Shown here: piece by piece, positions 22,845 through 36,812 of the stretch
Position numbering within the stretch: the stretch's first letter is position 1
How the letters are laid out: every line of letters begins with the position of its first letter
Origin: Alisma plantago-aquatica
Taxonomy: Eukaryota > Streptophyta > Magnoliopsida > Alismatales > Alismataceae
Assembly: GCA_963693085.1 (NCBI GenBank)
Contig: OY856409.1
Location: 502,046,303-502,110,302 of the forward strand
Reading direction: 5' to 3'
DNA: 64,000 nt
The notes under the pieces: generated by a model
The model's database searches: none
What the model was told of the DNA's origin: nothing
Seen by the model: only the letters and a program-made list of their open reading frames with translations
Position numbers and translations under genes: made by a program

Positions 22845-24009
22845 GAGGCATGAATGTTTATATTTTTTTTATTGAAGCTAAATGTTTGCTTTTTTAATAT
22901 CAATATGATTTTTAGATTTGATGTTTCATTATCTTCTAGTTAATACAAATGCTAAATGTTTGCCTTTTTAATGATATTTTCAAATGGATGACCATGATGA
23001 ACATGATGTCCATGATGAGCATGAAGTCCATGATGAGCATGTTGTCCATGATGAGCATGGCCAGGATACCAATGTAAGTTCTAAAAACATATCTTGTATT
23101 TATATAAAATTCATTATCTTCTAGTTATGTCATATATTCCATATTTCTATATCGGGCTAATTCAGTGTATTTATTGTCAAATTTTAGTTTGATGACGCAC
23201 ATGTACCCACTGAAGCACTGGAGGAACTTGATGCGCATCACCAAACACTTAACAAGAAAAGGGGCATCACTCTGTTGAAGAAGTTAATAGCGCTAAGTGG
23301 AAGTGGATCCAGATTGGTTGTGGAGTATGATAATGGAGGAAATGCAATTGCAGTGAACCACAATAATTTTGTAAACTATCTTGGGGTTGTCACTCGAAGC
23401 CATTATGGTGTTAAGTATGATAATTGGCATAAAGTTACTCAGGCGAAGAAAGACTTGATATGGAAGGATTTATGCGTGAGTTATTATTATTTGCAATTCT
23501 ATTTTGTTGATTACAAATTCTATTATTTGTAATTCTATTTTTGGATACTAGTTAATAAGAATTCTATTTTACAAAATATGTTTGCATTGGATGAGAAGTT
23601 GCATTGTAAAAGTGTGATGCAATGTACTGGAAAGATGCTAAGGAACTATAGGACAAATCTCAACAGAGAATACATAAAAGATTGTGATAAGAAGAAGTCA
23701 TCCCTTGAATAGTGGAACTTCTTGGACAAAGAAGATTGGGACACCTTTGTTGCTTCAAGAAAATCTGAAGAATTCAAGGTATTAGGCGTCACTCCCAATT
23801 TAATTAATATACATTGTATTCACCTATTCATGATTAACATTTAGTGCTACTAACCAAATCATTAATGTGCATACTAACTAGGCCCTCAGTGAGGCACAAA
23901 AAGCAAGGCATGCACTGAATGTACATGACCACACTATGGGTCCAAAGGGCTATGCAAGCATTCGCCAAAGACTGCATGCGGAGTTTGCTGCTACTCAGGA
24001 GTCCTCTAC

Positions 24010-26261
24010 TGTTGGGATTTAGGGGAGGCAGAGAAGGCAGCGGAAACAAAAATTTTCTCCTCCCCAAACCCAGAACAAGGAAACGCGTCAACGTCTATAC
24101 AATAGGAAAGGATGGTTTGTGGAATCATACCTTGTCTCGAGGCTTGCTCGGCAAAAATACCTCGCTCCTTGCACGGTCTTCACCTCTGGTCTTGGACGGT
24201 GTCTGTACAGCTCCTGGTCGCACCGCGACTGAAGACTCTTGGTCTCACCGGGACTGTCGGGATTAACAGTTGTCCTCTGAGCGGTAGAAACCACCCGCCT
24301 CTAAAATAGTCCACATGGACCACCTGGAACTCCAATATCCTTGTCCCATAAGGAATTGGAAGGAGTCACACCCTCCTGTTGACGTACTAGTCGCCAACAC
24401 ACTCTCCTGCTTCCAGTTGCAACTGCAGTTGTCTTTCCCTTATTGCACCTCCCTTTGCGGGTAGCACTTGCTCGGGCTCTCTCTCGGTTACCAAATCCAG
24501 AGAGAAGGACAACTTTGCAGAGCAACTAGTTGCACTGAGTTGTACTTTGAGAAGCCCCCAATACCCCTATATATATAGCAGGGTCATGGGACAGGGTTCT
24601 CCATCCCGGGCAATGCAGGACTAAAAGCAGGAGTAGAAGAGTTTGAGATTTTCCACAAAAGAAACCAACTCGCAACCTAAACCAATTGTTTCACAAGTGA
24701 AACGGTCGGTTGGGGACCTGAACCGGTCGGTTCACAAGTGAACCAGTCGGTTGGGACACCTCAACCGGTTGGTTCACAAGTAAACTGGTCGGTTGGTGGT
24801 CCTGGTCAGTTTCCGATTGACTTTCCTTCTTTTGTTTCTAATTGGTATCGAATACCAATCCTATTTCCCAATCAAATTGGGCAATTGAAACGAAAGGAAA
24901 ATTCTCACCAATCCTATTTTCCCAAGTTGCTCGGTTGCACCAGTTGAATCGATCGTTTCAACACTTGAAGCAATCGATTCACCCTGATCTTGAGTTGATC
25001 AGCTCAACACTTGAGCCGACCGGTTCACCAAGCTCAGCCGACTGGTTCATCACATGAACCGATCGGTTGGGAGTATAGGTTGTGCAGAATCAGTCAATTG
25101 CGATTTCAATCAATCCGATACTCCAATCAATGTGTCCAACACCTTGAACATTATGATATTGAGCTATCAATTGACTGAGTGTTTAATTGAACTACTAAAC
25201 TCCTTTAGTAATCAATCTAAACATTGCTTGTGGACAAAACTCCTCTTCCAGGTTAAATCCTATGTGTGTGACCCTACAGGTCCATTTCACGTTGGTAGTG
25301 AAAGTCCATAACAATTATGACTTCACAAGCAAAGAGTGGTGCCTAGTCACATATCAATGCTACCCAAGTGAAAGTAGAAAGTTGGAGAACAACTTTCAAT
25401 CCTACAATCCATGAATGGTGTTACAACGAATGTATAATTCCTTTGTCACTGATATCCCGAATGAACTCGAGGCATGGAACAGTCATCCTGTCAACATTCA
25501 TTCACTTTCTTGATCTCAGAGCAGATTGAACGAGATATGTATGACATCAATATCACATACTGATTCACACATGTGTGCGCACACCTATCTCAATCTTACT
25601 CATCAAGTGGCCTTGGATATCAAACTCCCACAGGAGAGACAAATCCCATATCTATCACTCACCCCTCAAAAGCCCCATGTGTCAAAGCCACCCAATCATC
25701 ACCTTTATAACAACCCATATTTCAGGATTGTGTTTGATGATGTCAAAGTGTACCCAACGACATGTGTTGAGTGTAGTGATTTTAGGTCAAAGAATCGCAT
25801 TGACCATCATCACTGTGAGTACTGACTGTGACTACCATGTCATGGTTCCATGTGTGAAACTCAAGGTGGGTCTGTCAGGTACACTAGTTCTCTAACAAGT
25901 AACTATGTGTTTGGTTTGATATCTCTATATCATGACTAATGAGATTCTATCATCAACCAACACCACAATCTAGTCTTGTGTGTCATTGATGTCTATCTAC
26001 CTTCCACAATGACATCCGACTAGGGACATAACAAGAATGTACAAACTCTTAGCATCTGTATGATCTCATCATTCAGGTCCTCAACCTGAAAGCATACGTC
26101 ATTGAGTATTGTCATTCTCTAGACATTGAATTTGTTCTATCACTATCTCATATGACTGAACTAGAAAGAATTGGAAGCTTGCCTTTTGATGTTTATCAAA
26201 TCAATCTTAATGTATCCCATCAATCATCCCATGATTGGCTCTCAAGGCATACATACCAATA
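24010..26261 (-). repeat. 3' LTR of the degenerate copia element
   Basis: Matches 30879-33110. Contains a cluster of GAACCGGTCGGTT-like words at about 24690-25080. ORFs within it (24738-25057, 25526-25895) recur in the other LTR and are not supported as genes. Confidence 0.92.
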
Positions 26262-29200
26262 GACTCCCACTTGCACTACGAGCCAATCACACTTGAATCA
26301 TATTCATTGTGATCTTCAAACATGTCCCACATGTTACTGTGCTCTAGTGCTTAACATAGTGAGTAATGGCAACACCTTGCCAAAGTCAGTGTAAATTGCA
26401 TGTCTCTCATCTCTTCGTTGTACGTCACACGTATGAGACCGAGTTGCCGTAATATGCAATCTAGTATTCCTTTGCTAACCTTTAGCCACATTGCATGATC
26501 AAGGATTCCATACTTGTCATCAATGAGCGGAATATCTATAAGTTCATCTCATGAACTTCCAGATCCATATAGTATCCACTACTGTTTTCTAACACATAGA
26601 TACTCAGCATTTCCTTTTAAACAGATTTATTGGAACACTTCCAATTATCAACAAAGTTTCACTTTTATATATCCTATATATATTTTGCGATTAATTTCCT
26701 GTCCTTTCGGAAGTTCGCATCAATGTAACTCTTTACATTGAACTCTTCCTTATCTCCATAGAACCAGCACTTCTCAAGTACTTATCAAGTTCTTATGGTA
26801 TTCTAGTAACCCTTACTGGAAGTAGACAGACATCCACTCATCATGTCCCACATACGAGTTATCAGGATGAGCACATCAAATTGCCATGTCATACATACAG
26901 GATGATGAATGCATTTTGTTCTTTCCATGTCCATACATGAAAGATAATGGGATGATTACATACATGATAGATCCATATCTATTCTTAGTGTTTCCATTCT
27001 TCATAAGAATTGAACACTTGGCCTTGGGATACTAACTCCATGTAACATGGACAAGTTTTCTCCCATTGTATCTATGCATACTGAACCCTTCAGTATAGAT
27101 TGCCAATGTATGCTTTCTCTTTTTAGGTCAAGAGATTTTTTGAGAACTATCTCTATAGATCTCTATTCCTATCACATAGGAAACATCTCTATCTTCCCTA
27201 AAGATAATTTCCGCTTTTGGATTTCCATTCTAGAACATTTCCATTTTACATCAACATGTGAAATGTGAATACGCTCCCACTAAATCACAGATCCCTTCTT
27301 TGTCTTTGACATATCAGTCAAACCCTTTGACTATATTATCAAAGTAAAGAACCAATTCTGAGTTGCTTGTACTCAATCAATCACATTGATTAGTCCATTG
27401 TAACTTATGGACTTCATTTGTATTAGTGGATTCATAAACCTTATAGGTTGTGTCACATACACATCCTTGTTTTATTCCTCATAGGAATGCGGTTTTAGTA
27501 TCCATATGCCAAATGCCTTAGTCATTAAGTTACAATCAACAAGCATCATCCTTCTCAAAATGTTATCCATGTATCTTAACACTTAAGATTCATTTTCACT
27601 TATGGATTTTATCCAATGGGTGCTACCATTAAGGTCATACCTTATGGTTCACATGGATGTCATTTGGGATGTAATGGCCATAAACCATAACTCAAAATTC
27701 GGTTCCTCATGTTCATCTAGATAGTTGACTCATCATATGAACAACTCATAGATAATTGAGGTGTATCTGTTAAGGATATAAGAATTCACAACCCTTGTGA
27801 TTCTTAATTTCTTTTATTAGTGTGGGGTATTCTTTTATTAAGAAGAATTCAGTTATTTGATAATCATTCTCTAACTCCTTAGAGTATGATTCCTTCTTGA
27901 TTTAGACATCACCATGCCTTAATCATGAGTTCACTATGATACACTATCATAATCACTCATAAGGATCTCAAACATTTGGTCCAAGTATTTCATTCATTGA
28001 TCTCATCAAGAATTAACACTTCACCAAATTTGTACTTCATCTATGATATTCTTGAACACTTCAAGATATTCATATTGGTATTTCTCTAAACACCATTTGA
28101 AGTATTAGCATTTGTTCCAATAGGTATGTAAATACATCACATGTATCATACCTAATAGGATAATCATTCTCCAACTACCTTTAGTGAAGATTGATTAATC
28201 ATGTCCAAGATATTCATGTCTCTTACTGGTTCTCTGACCAAAAGAGTCTAGATTTATCCATCACATGGAAACTAGAAATGAATTTCTCATGATTGATGCT
28301 AATTTGGTTGTTTGAGTTATCAATAACTTTAGGTATCATTTTATCTTATGCATACCATGTATCACAAGATAAACAAGGCATTGCCACAACGATCATATCT
28401 TTAAGATTGAAACATCAACTTTATTAATTGCCATCATTGTCATACAATATGCAAAAATAAAGTGTTTCTATCTATTGGAAATATATGAAATAGCAGTTCT
28501 CAACTCTATTTTATGCCCTTTAGGATGAAATAAATTGAAAGATACTCCTATCTATGGTAGCAACACTTGCTCCAATGATGGGTACTTCTTTCTTGGTCCT
28601 TTCACAAAGGCCATCACTTCTTTGCGGATCTTGCATATCATATATGATAGATCCATATCTTGGTATCATATACCTTAGATAAAGAAGCGGTTCATTTCAT
28701 GATACCTTAGGTGGAGATCTCCATCCCCTCCTTCATCTTCTTTTGTTCTTCCAGATATAGAGGGCAATTCCCTCATACACCCTTTCCCCATGTTCCTTGA
28801 GGCTGAAGACGGCTTGGATTGCTGGCTAGCATCAGAACACTTCTTTGCTTTGCCCTTGTCCTTGCCCTTAAGAATTACCTTTTCTTTGATCACATCAAAG
28901 ATTATGGTTTGTCTTTCTTCATCTTTGCCTCTACTATCCTCAACATGTCCAACGACTCTGTCAACGCTTGTCAAAGTTGTTCATGTTGTAGCTTATCACG
29001 AACTGTATGATTCTCACAACATTTGTAGTATCATACCAATAGCCAACTCTTGGCTCAGAGGGAAACCTTCTTAGTCAGGTCTTTCCACATACCCAATCAC
29101 ATTAAGTGTGTGAATACCTTACTGGATCTCCTTCTGTCATGATATACTAGGACAGTGTCTTGGAGACATCATATGTCTCATGTTGTCTCTGCAACTCATA

Positions 29201-30878
29201 GTTCAGAGAACACAACATCAAGCACTCATCATCAATGTCATCCTCGGTATGCTTCCATAAGAATACTTTCAGCCATTGGTGTGGTGGGATTGAGTTCATC
29301 TGGTCTTGGTATAAATAGGACTTGGAGCTTTCGCTCTTTGAGAACACTTCTCATCATCCTAACCAGTCGTGGAATTATTCCCATTTAATTTGTTGGTCTC
29401 AAAGACCGATCGCAAATAAAGTGATTTGTTGATTAACCATTTATTTTAACAAAAGGAAATATATGCAATTTTAGTCCAAAACTCTTTTGACTTGTTTGAT
29501 TGATTTGAAAAGTTGACGATAAAATTAGGCCTTTAATTAATTATCGCTCCCACTATTTTACTTCAAATTGATAGCCCTCACCATCAATTCGGAAGATTGC
29601 AGCATACAACCTTCTAATGGGCAAGATCCTAAAATCCTCTAAGTCATGGACCAGCTTGGGCTATCACCCACAACTTAGATCTCTTAGGTAGGCAACTTTT
29701 GCCAATTGCATCATATGCAACTCTTGATAAGATGTCATATGCAACTCCTTGCCATGATCATCTCCATGCCTCAAGGTGCTAGATCCTATCTAGGTCACCT
29801 TGTTAAGTCCGACCCAAAGCAAACACGATGAATATGCACCCTGCTTGGGCAGACCCACACATTCATCCTTCACGCTTCCATGAGATAGATGGTGCACCAC
29901 GCTTGGGCGTGCCCACACTTGGTCGATCAAGATTTTCACATGTGTCGCATTTGGAAGGCATCTAAAACTTAATATTTAATGAGGGATTTGGTTTTTATAT
30001 ACATATACATATCCAATCACCACAATACATAGTACGTATCATATACATGCTATATCCCACAGAAAACATGCACAAACGATAAAAGCGATGATTATGGCCA
30101 TCCTAATGTGATTCCTCGAGCTAAGAGGAATCATGGTCATCTAGGTCTACATCACATGCAACCTGTATAAGATGAACTATGTGCTTTGCTTTCCAAGTAT
30201 ATCAACTCATCACATGAATGACTTTCTCGTTTTGGCCCGATCGTCTGGGTGCCACCAGTCGATCGGCTGGCTCCTTCAACCGATCGGTTCGCCTGGTCGT
30301 CGTGCATCTCATCATGGCCACCACCCGCTCGTCTCGCTCCTCGAATCGGTCATCAATTGATCGGTTCACTCCTTGAATCGATTGTCTGGAACGTCAACCG
30401 ATCGGTTCACGCCTTGAACCGATCGTCTCAGTTGTCATCTCGATGTCCTCCGTTCTTTGACATAACAGGAAATAAAATCTATCCTAATATTACATTGCTT
30501 AAAAGGGAAACCCCGAGTTACATTCGGGGGGAGCAAAGGTAGGAAAGAATCTCGAATTATTTCAAGTTACATCAGGAATAGGAGAAGGAAGATCGGTGCG
30601 CAGACCGAGATGCAAGCAACCACATACAACCACACACAAATAGGGTTTATTGGCCATAAGCACGCTATACATCCACCACAAAACTCGTTTAAGGGTGACG
30701 TGTATTGAGTGCATTAATAATACATATCATATATGTAATTGGGATTTGTAGATTTAGGATTGGACATGCATAAAGCCAATATTATTCGCATCGCATGCAA
30801 TAAATAAAGGAGACAAACCAAAATCGATCATATCAATATTCCTAAAATATAGAGCAGTTGACGTGGCTCTGATACCAC
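26262..30878 (-). pseudogene. Ruined gag-pol region of the copia element
   Basis: No ORF above about 100 codons. On the minus strand a MDTKTAFL motif is readable at about 27503 downward (family MDVKTAFLNG), followed by a degraded SIYGLKQASR-like segment near 27370 and further RT-like traces to about 27290, with stops and frameshifts. A Lys-rich ORF at 28974-28675 is of unclear identity. Short CCGATCGGTTCAC-type repeats lie at about 30240-30430 near the PBS side. Not functional. Confidence 0.7.
30866..30877 (-). promoter_or_regulatory. Primer binding site (tRNA-Met type) of the copia element
   Basis: GCTCTGATACCA on the plus strand, reading TGGTATCAGAGC on the minus strand, one base from the LTR edge at 30879. 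Confidence 0.9.
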
Positions 30879-33110
30879 TGTTGGGTTTTAGGGGAGGTAG
30901 AGAAGGCAGCGGAAACAAAAATTTTCTCCTCCCCAAACCCAGAACAAGGAAACGTGTCAACGTCTATACAATAGGAAAGGATGGTTTATGGAATCATACC
31001 TAGTCCCGAGGCTTGCTCGGTGACAATACCTCGCGTCTTGCGCTGTCTTCACCTCCGGTCTTGGACGGTGTCTGTGCAGCTCCTGGTCGCACCGGGACTA
31101 AAGACTCCTGGTCTCACTGGGACTGTCGGGATTGACAGTTGTCCTCCGAGCGGCAGAAACCTCCCGCCTCTGAAGTAGTCCACACGGACCACCTGGAACT
31201 CCAATATCCTTTTCCCACAAGGAATTGGAAGGAGTCACACCCTCATGTTGACGTAATAGTCACCAACACACTCTCCTGCCTCTAGTTGCAAGTGCAGTTG
31301 TCTTTCCCTTGTTGCACCTCCCTTTGCGGGTAGGACTTGCCCGGGCTCTGTCTCGGTTACCAAAACCAGAGAGAAGGACAACTTTGTAGAGCAATTGGTT
31401 GCACTGAGTTGTACTTTGAGAAGCCCCCAATACCCCTATGTATATTGGAGGGTCATGGGACAGGGTTCTCCATCCCGGGCAATGCCGGACTAAAAGCAGG
31501 AGTAGAAGGGTTTGAGATTTTCCACAAAAGCAACCAACTCACAACCTGAACTGATCATTTCACAACTAAAACGGTCAGTTGGGGACCTGAACCGGTCGGT
31601 TGGGACACCTCAACCGGTCGGTTCACAAGTGAACCGGTCAGTTGGTGGTCCTGGTCAGTTCCCGATTGACTTTCCTTCTTTTGTTTCTAATTGGTATCGA
31701 ATACAAATCCTATTTCCCAATCAAATTGGGCAATTGAAACGAAAGGAAAATTCTCACCAATCCTATTTTCCCAAGTTGCTCAGTTGCACCAGTTGAATCG
31801 ATCGTTTCAACACTTGAAGCAATTGGTTCACCTTGGTCTTGAGCCGATCGGCTCAACACTTGAGCCGACCGGTTCACCAAGCTCAGCCGACCGGTTCATC
31901 ACATGAACTGATCGGTTGGGAGTACAGGTTGTGCAGAATCAGTCAATTGTGATTTCAATCAATCTGATACTACAATCAATGTGTGCAACACCTTGAACAT
32001 TATGATATTGAGCTATCAATTGACTGAGTGTTTAATTGAACTACTAAAATCCTTTAGTAAACAATCTAAACATAGCTTGTGGACAAAACTCCTCTTCCAG
32101 GTTAAATCCTATGTGTGTGACCCTGCAGGTCCATTTCACGTTGGCAGTGAAAGTCCATAACACTTATGACTTCACAAGCAATGAGCGGTGCCTAGTCACA
32201 CATCAGTTCTACCCAAGTGAAAGTAGAAAGTTGGAGAACAGCTTTCAATCCTACAATCCATGAATGGTGTTACAGCGAATGTATAATTCCTTTGTCACTG
32301 ATATCCCGAATGAACTCGAGGCATGGAACAGTCATCCTGTCAACATTCATTCACTTTCTTGATCTCAGAGCAGATTGAACGAGATATGTATGACATCAAT
32401 ATCACATACTGATTCACACATGCGTGCGCACGCCTATCTCAATCTTACTAATCAAGTGGCCTTGGATATCAAACTCCCTCAGGAGGGACAAATCCCATAT
32501 CTATCACTCACCCCTCAAAAGCCCCATGTGTCAAAGCCACCCAATCATCACCTTTATAACAACCCATATTTCAGGACTGCGTTTGATGATGTCAAAGTGT
32601 ACCCAACGACATGTGTTGAGTGTAGTGATTTCAGGTCAAAGAATCACATTCACCACCATCACTGTGAGTACTGACTGTGACTACCATGTCATGGTTCCAT
32701 GTGTCAAACTCACGGTGGGTCTGTCTGGTACACTTGTTCTCTAACAGGTACCTATGTGTTTGGTTTGATATCTCTATATCATGACTAATGAGATTCTGTC
32801 ATCAACCAACACCACAATCTAGTCTTGTGTGTCATTGTTGTCTATCTACCTTCCATAATGACATCTGACTAGGGACATAACAAGAATGTACAAACTCTTA
32901 GCATCTGTATGATCTCATCATTTAGGTCCTCAACCTGAAAGCATACGTCATTGAGTACTGTCATTCTCTAGACATTCAATCTGTTCTATCACTATCTCAT
33001 ATGATAGAACTAGAAAGAATTGGAAGCTTGCCTTTTGATGTTTATCAAATCAATCTTAATGTATCCCACCAATCATCCCATGATTGGCTCTCAGGGCATA
33101 CAAACCAACA
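30879..33110 (-). repeat. 5' LTR of the degenerate copia element
   Basis: 2232 bp, plus-strand ends TGTTGGGTTTTAGG and CAAACCAACA, followed by the TCTAC duplication and then resumption of exon 4 of the CACTA B gene (…ACACCCATGCCTCGCC). Confidence 0.92.
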
Positions 33111-35663
33111 TCTACTACATGTGCCACACCCATGCCTCGCCATGATGTCTGGATAGCTGGGAGGAAAAATAAGAAGGGTGAAATAAAGAAGCCCGTAACT
33201 GCTGAGGCGGCTGCGAAAATGGTAAAATACAACTCTTAGAGCAATTGTTTGAATATTCATTATTTGTGGTGTTAACTTACCAATTTATGTTGATGGTGAT
33301 TAGCGGGAGCTGCACGAGCAGAGGAAACAAGGCACGTTCATCCCTCAGGGCACAAGGGATGAATTGACAGTTGCTCTGGGTAACCTAGAGCATCCTGGAC
33401 GTGTTAGGGGTGCAGGCACTGGTGTGGGCATCAAAGCATTCTTTGGGCCATCCCAGCGCAAACCCAGAGAGGGACTTTCACAAGAAGAGGTAACCTATTC
33501 TTTTTTTAGAATGTTACTGCAAAAGGAAATTCAATAATAAGAAGCTAATGTTTCTTTTATCCATGTATAGGAGAATAAGAGAGTCGAGGATATAGTTGCT
33601 AAGAAGGTCAATGATATAGTTGCTGAGAAGGTCAAGGAAGAAATAGTGCGGTGGCATGCATCTCAGGCTTCCAATCAGCCTATGGCGACCCACTCTTCTC
33701 CTGATGCACAGACTGAGAGTAATCATGTAGACCCACCACCTAACACGTCTACTATAAGTATTGTTTATGACATTGTAGCTAGTCTTTTCAAGATGATATG
33801 TATATATGTATAATATTCTTTATGTAAATTTGTAGGCATTGAAGCCATGCCGCATAAGAATACAAGACTATGTTGTTGCAGAGGCGCAGACTTACCCATC
33901 CCTTCCTGGGGCAATGTTTCACGGGTCTCCAATGCCACAGGGCTACGTTCGTGTGAGCCTGATACGTGTATTACCCAATTGGAGGGAAGCTAAATTGCCA
34001 TATGCCCACCCAGATATTGATACACTGCTGAGGCAGAAGGCGGGGTGATATTGTGGCCCAAAGTAGATGTCATCTACACTACTGAAATTGTAAGATAAAT
34101 TTACATTACTTTAGATTGTTAATGTGTATATATGAGGTCAACTGATCTGAAATTATATATACAAGTTAAAAAGAAGACACCTGGAGCACCTAGGCCTCCA
34201 CCTCCACTTCCTGCATTACCAAGTTGGGTTCCAACTGACCTAAAATACCCGTTAGGTCCTTCTTGTAGGGGAATGACATGTCGGCTACGGGCACATAGTA
34301 TACATTGCCCTATAATTGTTTTTTTAGAAGCGAATTATGCAGGTCAATCATACGAAAGCTCTTTATTTATACAAGATATTATTGAGCTGTTTATGTATGA
34401 TTGGCTGAATACATCAATGATAGAGACATGGATAAGGTGAGATATTGTTTATACATCCATATACCTTATGTGAAATCCGGTGATCTGGTTTCTTATACAT
34501 TAATGCATATGTAATACATGTTTTGCAACTACTTAGTCGAAAATCAATGCAAACAATTTACATTTGATCATGTGGGATTTTTTATTCCATCATTGATTAG
34601 TATGGTAGCTAAAGACCCTAATAGTGTTCAACAATACTGTATAGATGCTTTTACAATTTTCAGTCAGCAAAAGAAGACGATAATAATAGCTCCATTCAAT
34701 GTCAAGTAAGTTTACTTTATTTATAATTTGGACTTAAGAAAATTACATTTTTATTGTGGATTTTGAGTTATTAATTTTTAACTTTTTTACCTCTAGCGGT
34801 AGGCATTGGGAGTTACTAGTTATTCTCCTCGGGACGTTCACTATTTATTATATAGATCCTGCGGGGAGTACATTGAATACTAAAATTGGACACGTAATGA
34901 AAATGCCATTATTCTGGTGAGAAATATTTCATTTTTATATCCGTTAACATATATTATTACATTACTATTTAATTATGTAATTTACTGTGTTACATTAAGA
35001 TGTAGGGGTTTAGATGCATTCAAAAATGTTGGAGGAAAGGTCCTAAGGAGAAAGAACCAACCAATAATTTGGGAGAACGTAAAAGCAAGTTCCCGACTCC
35101 AATGTATATATTATTTATGTGGACTGTGCTTAGTTGTATTTTTTAATATTTTGTATATTTCAATTTATAGTGCGCTACACAAGACAACGACTGGGCATGT
35201 GCATACTATGTGATGTGGTTTATGAAGATGATTATCCAATATGCCGCATTGGACATAAATACCATACATGAGGTATTATATATAGTCTCATTAGTTAGTA
35301 TGAAATATATCAATCTTATTTTTATATTATTACTTATATATATACATCATTCTCTTTGCAGGTGTTTAAAACTGACCACACTATACGTAAATGCTTAAAA
35401 GATGTACATGCTCCATATACGATGGAAGTATTAAATGAAGTAAGAGAAGAATGGGCAAGAGCCATACAAACAGTGGCGATTGTAAAATATAATTGGGATG
35501 TTGATAACGATTTTGAATGATATTTTGTAAATGAATATTTCTGAATTTTTATACATGTCTGAATGTTTCTACATGTATTTGAATATTTCTACATGTGTGA
35601 ATATGAGAATTGAATTGATGTCTGAATGTATCTACTTGTATGAAATGTATATATGTTGATTTT

Positions 35664-35783
35664 GCAGGTTTGTGGCCTGTTTGTAGGCTGATATCAATGG
35701 ATGTCGTAAACCTGCAGTTCAGAAAATCGAACTACAGGTTCTCATCCTATTGACCAGCCACAGCAGACCTGCAAACTGATAAG
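35664..35783 (+). repeat. Conserved 3' stem-loop module of CACTA B
   Basis: Counterpart of 21617-21736. The stem arms are slightly eroded (AACCTGCAGTTCAG facing CGAACTACAGGTT). Confidence 0.62.
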
Positions 35784-35799
35784 AATTTTTTTTTAAAAC

Positions 35800-36207
35800 A
35801 TAGGCGTCGATTATTTATAGAACACATTCATCAAAGGCTTACAGCGTCGATTATTGGATAAAAACCGCCGCCTAATGTGACAAACAACCCGACCGTGCAG
35901 GAAAGCACGACCGTGGCGGGAAATTGCATCGGTTAATAGTATAACACCGACGCCTATAGTACTAAACACTACCGTGCAGGGAAGCACAACCATGGCGTCT
36001 GGAAATATGGTGTCAGTTATTTAGTTGCAAACTGACGCAAAAAGTGTCCTAGATTGCACCCTTTTTGTGGCGTGAACCCTTTTGGCGTCGGTTATAAAAC
36101 TGACACCGAAGAGTTTGACCTTTAGTGGTGCCCACATAGGCATCACTTGATAACCGTCGCTAAAAGTATTTAAACAACCGACGCCAAAGACATGTTTTTT
36201 AGTAGTG
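35800..36207 (+). repeat. 3' subterminal and terminal repeats of CACTA B
   Basis: GGCGTCGGTT/AACCGACGCC motifs, more eroded than in A, ending AACCGACGCCAAAG … TTTTTTAGTAGTG, then TAT. Confidence 0.88.
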
Positions 36208-36794
36208 TATCTGCTGTTAAATATATAATTCCTCTACTCAGTGTTAATTCAATAACTGCAATAATAATGTTTTGGCGGAGAGTTATATCTCTCGTTGGAG
36301 TAATTTACAATTGTCTCACCCACGTGGGATCCACATTTTTAGGTGGATGCAAATGAGGATGCAGGAACCCTTCAGTAGGTGAAGGACAGCAGCAGCACCA
36401 GGAATAGTAGTGAATTCTTAGGTGGAGACACTGGCGATCAAGTTCTGTATATGTGTGAATAGAGTCCTATGTGTTGTCTCTGTACTCTCAGGTCCTCGGA
36501 GTCTGTAGTTGGTTTTAATGAATCGATTTGAGATTTTGTCTTGATGCCTTAATGTTCTTATGTTGTATATATACAATTTAATAGAACAATTGATGTTGTA
36601 ATCCTTGAGATGAGATGATACACGATATGTACTAGTGAAACAGGATGAAAACAAATTACTTCAGTTCTTTTCGAAAGAGTTGTCCTTTTTGGATCTCTTT
36701 GAAAAAGATTTTAATTTTTTGTGATTTTCAGTAATCCACTGCTAACAAACACTTTCGCTTAAGTAAATTATGTTTTTGTGATCGGTGTGCTACA
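36208..36794 (+). repeat. 5' LTR of the gypsy element, right part
   Basis: Continues the LTR after the CACTA insertion. Matches 44286-44868 and ends GTGATCGGTGTGCTACA at 36794. The first three bases are the second copy of the TAT target duplication. Confidence 0.92.
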
Positions 36795-36800
36795 ATTTAG

Positions 36801-36812
36801 TGGTATCAGAGC
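36801..36812 (+). promoter_or_regulatory. Primer binding site (tRNA-Met type) of the gypsy element
   Basis: TGGTATCAGAGC six bases after the LTR end at 36794. Confidence 0.93.

Larger units (their letters stand above)
24010..33110 (-). mobile_element. Ty1/copia retrotransposon, degenerate
   Basis: LTRs 24010-26261 (2252 bp) and 30879-33110 (2232 bp) with TGTTGG/CCAACA ends (the end at 26261 has decayed to CCAATA). Target duplication TCTAC at 24005-24009 and 33111-33115. The PBS, read on the minus strand, is at 30866-30877, and the purine tract GTGGGAGTC abuts the other LTR. The internal region (26262-30878, 4.6 kb) has normal copia length but is full of stops. Reverse-transcriptase remnants are readable near 27290-27505. 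The LTRs differ clearly more than those of the Sirevirus-like element, so this insertion is older. Confidence 0.9.
22984..35520 (+). pseudogene. Second gene of CACTA B: Transposase_24-like plus Ulp1/C48 protease, decayed and split by copia
   Basis: Same thirteen-exon plan as A: 22984-23073, 23188-23475, about 23574-23778, 23882-24009 joined to 33116-33221, 33304-33489, 33571-33753, 33836-34089, about 34165-34436, 34529-34705, 34797-34916, 35006-35084, 35171-35272 and 35362-35520. The His/Asp/Glu repeat in exon 1, the Transposase_24-like exons and the Ulp1 residues (RHWELLV, YYIDP, QDNDWACAYYV) are recognisable. Lesions: nonsense TAG in exon 3 (CAA expected, near 23710), exon-6 donor GT to AT, 1-bp deletion in exon 7 near 34029, exon-8 and exon-9 acceptors AG to AA, exon-11 donor GT to GC, and the 9.1-kb copia insertion in exon 4. 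Not translatable as a full protein. Confidence 0.85.
3260..36207 (+). mobile_element. CACTA (En/Spm) transposon B, outer element
   Basis: It begins CACTACTACAGAAAC at 3260 and ends TTTTTTAGTAGTG at 36207. It is flanked by the 3-bp duplication TAT (3257-3259 and 36208-36210), the hallmark of CACTA elements. The insertion site is confirmed by the unbroken second LTR at 44280-44290. After removing CACTA A (4324-22202 plus one TGA) and the copia element (24010-33110 plus one TCTAC), B is about 6 kb. It has subterminal CGTCGGTT/AACCGACG repeats at both ends, a GC-rich leader, one 190-bp hairpin, a remnant of the TNPD 3' end and a decayed second gene with a Ulp1 domain. The transposase body is missing, so B is non-autonomous. 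Confidence 0.93.

Noticed and set aside
25526..25895. Overlapping 99- and 106-aa ORFs, also present at 32375-32744
   Set aside because: They lie in both copia LTRs in antisense or arbitrary frames, with no recognisable domain. The shared openness reflects recent common origin of the LTRs.
28675..28974. Lys-rich 99-aa minus-strand ORF as the copia gag
   Set aside because: No zinc knuckle or capsid motif, and its place relative to the RT remnants does not clearly fit gag. Left inside the ruined gag-pol entry.
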